This document shows positions 56,627 to 64,000 of a DNA stretch of 64,000 nt, in pieces. The notes under the pieces were generated by a model, which did no database searches, was not told the origin of the DNA, and worked only from the letters and a program-made list of their open reading frames with translations. A program made the position numbers and the translations under genes. The DNA is from Rosettibacter firmus (GTDB taxonomy: Bacteria > Bacteroidota > Ignavibacteria > Ignavibacteriales > Melioribacteraceae), in contig NZ_JAYKGJ010000001.1 in the NCBI RefSeq assembly GCF_036860695.1, forward strand, positions 62,001 through 126,000. The letters run 5' to 3'. Every line of letters begins with the position of its first letter. Position 1 is the stretch's first letter.

Positions 56627-59600
56627 CTAACCTCCTTCGAGTGAAGAATGAGACAATTCATATCCGAGCAATTCATTCACCTTCTCAAGAGCATTTTTAG
56701 CTGCAATATTTTGAGGATTATTTTTGACTGCCCATTCAAACATTATTTTTGCTGCTTCATAATTTTGTTGAGCAAAAAATATCCGTCCTAAACCGTAACA
56801 AGCAGGGGAAGATGCTGGATTTAAGTTCAACTCTTTTTCAAAATATTCACGTGCTTTATCAATATTATTATTTGCCAAAAAAATATTTCCAGCTAAATCA
56901 AGTAAATCGTCATATTCTATATGTTGAGCATCACTTTCTTTAAAATTTTCTATTGCACTTACTATTGTATCTTGAGCTAAATATAATTCATTATCTGCTA
57001 TATGAACTTTTGTTCTCTCAAAATATTGTTTAAATAAATCTCTATTGATAGGATAATAAAACTGACGATTCTTAATTGTTTTATTTTTGAGCCATATTTC
57101 ATCCGGATCAGCACCCCATTTATCAACAAAAATCTGTCTGTTTTTTTCCAGTCTCTTACGATATGCTTCGTTACCATCTGCTTTGAAACTCTTGGAACCA
57201 TAATGATGAATAAAAACATCCTTTGCAATTACAGTTTTATAACCAGCAAGCTGAGCACGTAAACAGAAATCATCATCCTCGTAATTGCCTGGCGAAAATC
57301 TTTCATCAAGTCCACCAATTTTATCAATTACTTCTTTCTTAATTAAACTACATAAAAATGCAATTCTTGGAAACTGTAGTACCTGACCTTTATTTTTTTC
57401 TCTAACTTCAGCTGCATATCTATGCATTTCTTCGATTGAATTATATTTAGCATTGATATCAATTTGAACTCCACTTACAATATTACTTATTGGTCCTACC
57501 ATTCCAATTTTATTATCTGAGTCTGCAATTTCAATTATTCTTTCTGCCCAATGTTCGGTAAATATTATATCATTATTTGCGACAATAACAAATTCTGTAT
57601 CAGCTATCTTCATTCCCTGATTTACTGCTGCTGGAAAACCAATATTCATTGAATTTCTAATTACTTTAACATTTTTATTAGATAACTCTAACTCTCTCAG
57701 GTAACTTTCTGTTGAATCTGTGCTATTATTATCTATAATTATTAATTGTTTTAGCTGTGGAGTTGTTTTTAATAACGATTCTACGGATTGTTTCGTATAA
57801 TCAACATTGTTATAGACTGGCATTATTACAGTTAACAAGTCCTTAAATAATACATTATTATTTTTTTCTACTTCACTAACCTTTTGAGCTTCACTTAAAA
57901 TAATTTCCTTCTTAACTTTATCGAAAGAATAACCAAGTAAATTCTCATATGCATTTATAAGTGATTTAGCAAAATTAAACTCATTAAATTGCAATGATGT
58001 TCGATAACCATTTCTCAAAACTGGCTCAAGTTTTATTCTATTATTCAGCACATCTAATAAATAACTTAACATGCTTTGATAATCATTATATTTGACAATA
58101 AACGAATTATAATTGTGAATTGCATAGCTTTCTACACCCATATTATTAGTGGTAATTACAGGTGTGCCACATGCCATAGCTTCTAAAACTGGCAAAGAAA
58201 ATCCTTCGTACCAGGATGTACAAACAAGTACAGAAGAAGTTTTAATTAAATTTGCAATTTCACTTTCATTCAGTTTTATTTTAATTACTACTTTACATTT
58301 TAAATCTTTTTCCAGACCTTCTTTAAATTTTGTAGAATCAGGGATAGTATTGCCCACTACTATTCTTAATTCCAGATTTTCTATTCTATGATTAGAATTT
58401 TGAATGGTCGTTATTGCAGCTGCTAAGAAGTCAAATCCTTTCAAAGAATGAAGGGGATTACCTATAAATAAAATTGATTTTATATTGTTCGGCTTACTGG
58501 CAATACTATTTGGCTTGAAAATATTATGATTAATTGAATTTGGAATGTATTGAGATTCTCTATTCAAACTTTCTTTAAATAATTTTAATAAATGAGTTGA
58601 TACCGATATTGCTTTAACTGGTATAGTATGAAGTTCCTTAAGAAGATGTTTTTCATGAATAACATTATGATAATTTTCACCATAATGAAAACCTTCGTAG
58701 CCCTGACATAAATGAACGACCTTAGATAATGGAATGCTATTTATCAACAATGTCAAATCAAAAATGCTAAAAAATATAAATAGACTGGCAGTGTCATGAT
58801 TAATTTGTTTTATATCGTTAATCTTATAATAGTATAAATTACTATCTATCCATCCAGGTTTATCTGAAAAAGAATATATAACAACATTCGCACCCAGTTT
58901 TAATAAAGTGCTTGCATGCTTGAAAAATATTTTAACACCACCAGAAATAACAGATGCATCTTTAATAAAAAAGGCAATTGTTGGATTGGCATTTAATGGC
59001 AAATTATTTTCTTTAACTTTAGAATTATTGAATGAAATTAAATCTTCGGATAATTTGGTATCTGAGTATTGATAATGTGATTTACATTCTGGACAGATAA
59101 AATCAAAAGTTGTTGTGTTTTCTATTAACTTATACTCTTCAATTAACTTAAAATCATGTTTACAATTCTCGCATTTTATAATAAAACTATGTCTAATTGA
59201 TGTCATATTAATTGGTTCTATAAACCATTCATTTACATTTTCTATTTTCAATTTCAGATAATTATTATCACGTTGTCTTTCGAAAATTGGTTCATAAATT
59301 TTAATACTAAAATTTTTTTCATGTAATAATTTTGAAAATCGTGACAAATACTTTTCGAGAGATAAGGCTTTCTTTTGATAACCTTTATAAATAAAATCTT
59401 TTATATAACAAGAAACATTTTCAATAAAGTTGAATTCCTTAAAGTAATGTTTATCTCGGCTTAATAATTTACTTATGATTATTCTTATTTCTTCACTTGA
59501 AATATTTTTCAAATATTCTTTAACCAAAATATTCAAAAACTCATAGACTTTATTTCGGTAACTGGCTGGTAGTTTATTTATCCAATCTAATGTTTTGTCA

Positions 59601-62600
59601 ATCAATACACTGGTAAATCCACATTTATAAATAAAAGCATCTATTTTAGATGAAATGAAAATAATTTCACTTAGTGCTTGTAGTATATTATTCAGATTAT
59701 TCAGATTTAACTGAGGGAACAAATCTTCAAAAGGTCTTTCATTCAAAAACTTAATTAATGAATAAGTAGAATCATAAATACCACCTTCGGAAAATGTATT
59801 AGTTGTTTGTCCTTTATGTAAACGTGTAATACAAGTTCTCTTGTTAATAAAAAAGCTTTCATATTTAGAAGAAATTCTAAGCCACATATCAAAATCCTGT
59901 CCCTGACGCAAATTTTCATCAAATAGACCAACATTATCAAAAACTGATTTATGAATAGCTACAGAATTTCCGTGAACATAATTAGCCCAAAAAAAGTGTA
60001 AGACTTGATATTCCTTTGGTGGAATATTAAGCCATAAGCCTGGAGCAATTTTTTGTTTGGTTTTATCTTCTAAGAGATACCAATGTGAATGAAAAAATTT
60101 TATAGCTGGATTTTGTTTAATTGCATTAAAATGAATTTCAAGTTTTTTGGGTTCGAAAAGATCGTCTGAAGAAAGCCAGCAAATCCATTCACCACGTGCA
60201 TTTTTTATTCCAAGATTTAAAGCAGAAGCAACACCACCATTTTCTTTATGAAAAGCTTTAAATCTTTTATCCATTGATAAATATTTATCAATTACATCTT
60301 TTGTGTTATCGGTGCTTCCATCATTTACAATTATTGCTTCCCAGTTTGTAAATGTTTGATTTAGCAAAGAATCTAATGCTTCTCCTAAATATTCTGCTTG
60401 ATTAAAAGTCGGCACAATAACAGAAAAAAATGGAGGTCTTACTTCATCAGGTCTTAAAAATTTTTGTTCAGAATATAATCTAGCTTTTGAGATTAATTCA
60501 TTCCATTTTTCAACCATGCCATAAATCGTAAGATTTTTTTGATACATTATTTCACGTGGCGAAAATTGTTGGTTAAGTACTTTCTTTAAACCCACCTCAA
60601 AATCTTCTCCGAAATAACCAATTCTTTCTTTCTCTTCTTCAGAAAAATCTGCAAAAATTCCAGTATTCCTCATTATAATAGGCAAATTACAAAAACATGC
60701 TTCCAATGCAGAAAAACATTGAGTTTCAACTGGCGACCCAAGAATAAAAAAATTAGCACAGTTTAAAAGCTTCACTAATTTTTCCTGACTTATTCTATTA
60801 AATACTTTCACGTTTTTTCGTTCGTAAGTATTTTCATCTTTTGTAACAATAATCCAGAAAATTTCATCATGATTTTCTATCAAGCTTTTTACCTTAGACC
60901 ATCCTTTTACCTCACTAAAATCACCTACAAAAATTCCTACTGTTTGATCTGGGATATTAAATTCCTTTCTTACATTTTTTTTATCCATAGGTTTAAATAA
61001 ATCACCATCAATGCCGATCGGAATAATTTCAAAATTATATTCTGGATACGAAGCAGCTGTTATTTTAGAATTCGTTACTAAAATATCAGCATGTTTTAGA
61101 TTAGCTTCCTGCTGCAATGATTTACGACCCATAGCTCGCAGATTATCTTGTAAATACAATATATTAAATCGATCTTTATCAATAATATCCATGAATGAGG
61201 CATTTTGTATAACAATAGCACTTTCAGGATAATTTTTTTTAATAAAAAGTTTTGCTTCTTTTTCAAAATCTTTATCAACATTTAAAGAGTCTTTATCAAC
61301 ACCTACAGAATTGGGTAAATTAGAAAGTAAAAAGTTCCACATTGTTTTTTCTCCCATTCTCCCTGACAAATAATCGTTGCAAATAATTACTCTAACTTTT
61401 TCATTTACATTATTTGGTAAGGTCGAATGGGAATCCATTTCTCCACATTGAAAATGATAAACAATCGAATCATAAGAAGTAGTATGACTTATTCCCTTCT
61501 CTTTAAGTTTTTGCATCAGTACTACGTCTCCACTAATACATGGTGTTCCTTTAACTGCAATTTTTGGATTAAATATATCTGTTCCAGGAACTATATTGCC
61601 TTCAGGGTATCCACCAACACTCAAAAAATCATCTTTCCTAATGAGAAGAGGCATGAATAAGCCTCCATCTTTCAATTCGTTAACTCTAATTTCATCTGCA
61701 AATTTATTAAATGCTTCTTCATCATAGTCTTCTATATGTCTTCCAAAGTTTTTACTTATTGCATGTTCACCAGATAACAATTTTCCTGATTCAACCAAGC
61801 GGGATACAACACAATTTTTCCCATTGAGTTTATTAAACAAATTCTCAACCCAGCCATGCGAAAAAGCCATATCACTATTAATAAATAATAAATAATCACC
61901 TTTTGCTTTTTGAGCAGCAAAATTCCAGGCACGATAAACATTGTTAATATACCATTCTTTCTTCTGCTCTTCAGAATTATTCCAGATATAATGCGGGATA
62001 TAATTATTTTTTAAATATTGAAGAACAGATTCGTTAGCGTCGTTGGCAACGAAATAAAATTCTTTGTCATTTAGATTTGTGTATTTTAGAACTTGTTCAT
62101 ATACAAATTGTAACCATTCAATACTTTTATATATTAGGCATATAATTGAAATTCTTGGTTTAAATACCTCTTCTTTATAAACATCTAAACTCGAAATTGC
62201 TTGAATAAAACTTCTAGGAATTGGTTTTTCATCATCTATATATAAACCATCAGGGAATAAGTTTTTATCGACCTTTTCTAATGTTAATGTACTTTCATCT
62301 AAAAGTCTTTCTAAAGCCCAACCACTTTGACCATGTGAACGATAGGTTAAATATTTAAATGCTAAAGACCTTTCAGAAGCAAAGCCATAATGTATAACAC
62401 TTACACGATCCGTTTTTTCTATTTTCTTAATTGAATGGGGGTATTGTTGCTGGTGCAACCCAGGAGTTGTTTCTTTGAACATTAAATTAGGTGTTACTCT
62501 CCACAAACGAACAAACCATCCAAGATCGTAAGAATTATCGATTCGTTTCCATGAATAACTTCTCCATAAATTAATTTCATGAAAACTAATACCATCAATA

Positions 62601-62965
62601 TTGTTTTCGTCAGCATATTTACATAACTTTTGAAGTTCTTCTTTAGCATTAGCAGTTAAAACTTCGTCTGCATCCAACCATAAAATAAAATCTGGTTGGA
62701 GTTTAAGTGCATATTGGAGTAATATTTTTTTATGATTAATTTCATTTTTGAAATCATTTTCCCCTGCTCTAATAATAAATGTAGCTTTATCAAGCATATA
62801 CTCATAACTTCCATCTGTACTGCCATCGTCATAAACAACGAGTGCATCACAAACTGAATTAATATGTTTCCAAAATCTTTCAAGATTTTGTTTTCTGATT
62901 TCATTATAAATTTGCGTTATACAAACTATTTTGTATTTTTTTTCGCTACAATCTAATTTATTCAC
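56627..62965 (-). CDS. Giant multi-domain glycosyltransferase (six GT modules, zinc-ribbon, TPR)
   Basis: 2112 residues, no membrane segment. Modules by visible motifs: GT2-like about 1-230 (VVYDDGSTDGSYEYM, WLDADE); GT2-like about 265-500 (ISIICLIYKSIEWLQF); GT4/GT1-like about 560-840 (VGIFVGDFSEVKGW); GT2 about 842-1090 (FSVIVPTFNQAEYLGEALDSLL, VNDGSTDNTKDV); a CENC...CPEC zinc-ribbon at about 1265-1295; GT4 about 1325-1690 (GGVKIFFKH, SWYEGFSLPVLEAMACGTPV); GT2 about 1708-1960 (IMPVYNNVDYTKQSVESLL, IIDNNSTDSTE); TPR about 1990-2105. It should build an oligosaccharide on protein stepwise. It is one continuous frame. Flagellin as acceptor is inferred from neighbours. Confidence 0.88.
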   Translation of the reverse strand: MNKLDCSEKKYKIVCITQIYNEIRKQNLERFWKHINSVCDALVVYDDGSTDGSYEYMLDKATFIIRAGENDFKNEINHKKILLQYALKLQPDFILWLDADEVLTANAKEELQKLCKYADENNIDGISFHEINLWRSYSWKRIDNSYDLGWFVRLWRVTPNLMFKETTPGLHQQQYPHSIKKIEKTDRVSVIHYGFASERSLAFKYLTYRSHGQSGWALERLLDESTLTLEKVDKNLFPDGLYIDDEKPIPRSFIQAISSLDVYKEEVFKPRISIICLIYKSIEWLQFVYEQVLKYTNLNDKEFYFVANDANESVLQYLKNNYIPHYIWNNSEEQKKEWYINNVYRAWNFAAQKAKGDYLLFINSDMAFSHGWVENLFNKLNGKNCVVSRLVESGKLLSGEHAISKNFGRHIEDYDEEAFNKFADEIRVNELKDGGLFMPLLIRKDDFLSVGGYPEGNIVPGTDIFNPKIAVKGTPCISGDVVLMQKLKEKGISHTTSYDSIVYHFQCGEMDSHSTLPNNVNEKVRVIICNDYLSGRMGEKTMWNFLLSNLPNSVGVDKDSLNVDKDFEKEAKLFIKKNYPESAIVIQNASFMDIIDKDRFNILYLQDNLRAMGRKSLQQEANLKHADILVTNSKITAASYPEYNFEIIPIGIDGDLFKPMDKKNVRKEFNIPDQTVGIFVGDFSEVKGWSKVKSLIENHDEIFWIIVTKDENTYERKNVKVFNRISQEKLVKLLNCANFFILGSPVETQCFSALEACFCNLPIIMRNTGIFADFSEEEKERIGYFGEDFEVGLKKVLNQQFSPREIMYQKNLTIYGMVEKWNELISKARLYSEQKFLRPDEVRPPFFSVIVPTFNQAEYLGEALDSLLNQTFTNWEAIIVNDGSTDNTKDVIDKYLSMDKRFKAFHKENGGVASALNLGIKNARGEWICWLSSDDLFEPKKLEIHFNAIKQNPAIKFFHSHWYLLEDKTKQKIAPGLWLNIPPKEYQVLHFFWANYVHGNSVAIHKSVFDNVGLFDENLRQGQDFDMWLRISSKYESFFINKRTCITRLHKGQTTNTFSEGGIYDSTYSLIKFLNERPFEDLFPQLNLNNLNNILQALSEIIFISSKIDAFIYKCGFTSVLIDKTLDWINKLPASYRNKVYEFLNILVKEYLKNISSEEIRIIISKLLSRDKHYFKEFNFIENVSCYIKDFIYKGYQKKALSLEKYLSRFSKLLHEKNFSIKIYEPIFERQRDNNYLKLKIENVNEWFIEPINMTSIRHSFIIKCENCKHDFKLIEEYKLIENTTTFDFICPECKSHYQYSDTKLSEDLISFNNSKVKENNLPLNANPTIAFFIKDASVISGGVKIFFKHASTLLKLGANVVIYSFSDKPGWIDSNLYYYKINDIKQINHDTASLFIFFSIFDLTLLINSIPLSKVVHLCQGYEGFHYGENYHNVIHEKHLLKELHTIPVKAISVSTHLLKLFKESLNRESQYIPNSINHNIFKPNSIASKPNNIKSILFIGNPLHSLKGFDFLAAAITTIQNSNHRIENLELRIVVGNTIPDSTKFKEGLEKDLKCKVVIKIKLNESEIANLIKTSSVLVCTSWYEGFSLPVLEAMACGTPVITTNNMGVESYAIHNYNSFIVKYNDYQSMLSYLLDVLNNRIKLEPVLRNGYRTSLQFNEFNFAKSLINAYENLLGYSFDKVKKEIILSEAQKVSEVEKNNNVLFKDLLTVIMPVYNNVDYTKQSVESLLKTTPQLKQLIIIDNNSTDSTESYLRELELSNKNVKVIRNSMNIGFPAAVNQGMKIADTEFVIVANNDIIFTEHWAERIIEIADSDNKIGMVGPISNIVSGVQIDINAKYNSIEEMHRYAAEVREKNKGQVLQFPRIAFLCSLIKKEVIDKIGGLDERFSPGNYEDDDFCLRAQLAGYKTVIAKDVFIHHYGSKSFKADGNEAYRKRLEKNRQIFVDKWGADPDEIWLKNKTIKNRQFYYPINRDLFKQYFERTKVHIADNELYLAQDTIVSAIENFKESDAQHIEYDDLLDLAGNIFLANNNIDKAREYFEKELNLNPASSPACYGLGRIFFAQQNYEAAKIMFEWAVKNNPQNIAAKNALEKVNELLGYELSHSSLEGG

Positions 62966-62967
62966 TT

Positions 62968-64000
62968 TTATTCACCCATTGTTAATTTTTCATTAAGATA
63001 ATTATTATTAATCCAGATAGAATCATACTGTAGTTTACCTGGCTGAATTGGAAAACTGGTTAATTCTACAAGTGTGAAACCTTTTTGCTCTAAAAAACTA
63101 ACAACATCAGAATGTAGGTTTTGTCCTTTATAAAAAGGATATGACTCAATTTCTATATGCATAACTTTAACAGTAGATAGCAAACTGCCCATACTTTCTA
63201 AGACTTCAAATGTGGCACCTTCAGCATCCAGTTTTAAAATATCTACTTTGTTTATGTTATAAATTCTAGCTAAGGTTTCGAATCTATATGAAGGAAGTTT
63301 TAATTCTTCATCCCCATACTCGTTGACTCTGTTATAAATGTTGTGTATTCCATTTACTTCTTTTTTATAAAAGGTAATTTCTCCATCTATGTGAGATACA
63401 ACTGCATTTATTGTTTCAATATTATTCAATGGCTTCAAGTATTTTTCATAATTTTCTGGCAGAGCTTCGATGGCAATAATTCTAGCATCAGGGAAAAATT
63501 TTTTAATATACTGCAAGTCATTTGGGTCTGGAGAACCTATTTCAACAATTGTATTAATTTCTTTTTCATCATCTATCATTTGTTTAAATTTACTGACAAG
63601 AGATGGCATTGTTAAAGATTTACTTAAGTTCCTTTCAAAATAGCGACTTGTGCAGACATGATTAATTTCATCGGAATCTTCCCATGCCAACTGGGTTTTT
63701 CTTTTTCTTACTATTGTTAAACCTGGATGAACTGGAATTGTTACAAATTCAAATTCATCAAGGTGATTTTTTAATTCTTCAACTACAAGGTATGCATCAC
63801 CACAATAGCCTTTATTTGTATAATGACGATTTTTAGGGTAAGTATCATGTAATAAAATCAAACCTTGTTCTTTTACAAAAGGAAAATAATTCCAAAAATC
63901 TTTTAAAACTGATTCTTTACTATGATCAGCATCAATAAATAATAAATCTATAGGCACAGGATATTTTCTAAGTAATTCTGCAAATTCATCTGTGGACATA
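62968..64000 (-). CDS. FkbM-family methyltransferase with N-terminal methyltransferase remnant (5' end cut)
   Basis: At least 343 residues; the N-terminus runs off the window. The first about 125 residues are the C-terminal half of a class I SAM-dependent methyltransferase (DLLFIDADHSKESVLKDFWNYF, GLILLHDT). Residues about 150-335 form an FkbM domain (TIVEIGSPDPNDLQYIKKFF, IIAIEALPENY, VDILKLDAEGATFEVLESM). FkbM enzymes O-methylate sugars. It is separated by 2 bases from the giant glycosyltransferase gene, so it probably methylates the glycan made there. ATG 63999 is the first Met in view, but since the first domain is incomplete the true start is beyond the edge. Confidence 0.85.
   Translation of the reverse strand, partial: MSTDEFAELLRKYPVPIDLLFIDADHSKESVLKDFWNYFPFVKEQGLILLHDTYPKNRHYTNKGYCGDAYLVVEELKNHLDEFEFVTIPVHPGLTIVRKRKTQLAWEDSDEINHVCTSRYFERNLSKSLTMPSLVSKFKQMIDDEKEINTIVEIGSPDPNDLQYIKKFFPDARIIAIEALPENYEKYLKPLNNIETINAVVSHIDGEITFYKKEVNGIHNIYNRVNEYGDEELKLPSYRFETLARIYNINKVDILKLDAEGATFEVLESMGSLLSTVKVMHIEIESYPFYKGQNLHSDVVSFLEQKGFTLVELTSFPIQPGKLQYDSIWINNNYLNEKLTMGE

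Overview
The window is AT-rich and has the look of an Ignavibacteria/Melioribacter-type bacterium (Bacteroidota-Chlorobi group). The main reasons are two large secreted proteins that end in the type IX secretion sorting domain (NYPNPFNP... followed by a KMMLMK-like tail), TonB receptors with carboxypeptidase-regulatory N-domains, DUF4249-like and Reg_prop lipoproteins, and FliA-type flagellar control. The lineage is inferred from protein flavour only; there is no rRNA in the window.

Layout. 1-6.9 kb: a PAS histidine kinase cut by the left edge, a phosphosugar mutase, an aminotransferase/acetyltransferase pair for amino-sugar synthesis, a POT peptide transporter and Ogt. 6.9-22.8 kb: a block of nine minus-strand genes that together read as a synthase-dependent exopolysaccharide system: GH9 glucanase, RecA/KaiC-like ATPase with a possible degenerate GGDEF domain, TPR plus outer-membrane barrel, SGNH esterase, membrane GT2 synthase, small membrane protein, GATase/deacetylase-like membrane protein, Fn3 lipoprotein, and a PAS hybrid sensor whose kinase ATP-binding motifs are eroded while its receiver is intact. 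22.9-28.6 kb: a fatty-acid hydroxylase, two paralogous type IX-secreted Fn3 proteins, and between them a 30-residue membrane peptide with a perfect ribosome binding site. 28.9-43.5 kb: NSS transporter, phosphofructokinase with pyrophosphate-type residues, PcrA-like helicase, a PEGA/propeller lipoprotein + DUF4249-like + TonB receptor operon, acetyl-CoA synthetase, and a second TonB receptor resembling ZnuD.

43.6-44.6 kb is a rearranged tRNA-Ser(GCU) locus. The intact tRNA is preceded by a 99-bp tandem repeat carrying a broken tRNA copy and followed by a GIY-YIG endonuclease gene. Next come a second tRNA 3' half split by a 54-bp double-palindrome insert and a truncated copy of the GIY-YIG gene. 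44.7-47.5 kb holds typA and a Gfo/Idh/MocA oxidoreductase. 47.6-51.1 kb is a chemotaxis group (CheW, bacteriohemerythrin, TonB-C protein, MCP). 51.2-54.9 kb is a late flagellar block (flgM, putative chaperone, fliD, fliS, flagellin) with a good sigma-28 promoter. 55-64 kb is a glycosylation operon: GT2-TPR protein, a 2112-residue multi-glycosyltransferase and an FkbM methyltransferase, most likely for modifying the flagellin.

The two most unusual items are the exopolysaccharide cluster with its apparently non-catalytic regulators, and the tRNA-Ser/GIY-YIG/palindrome locus.
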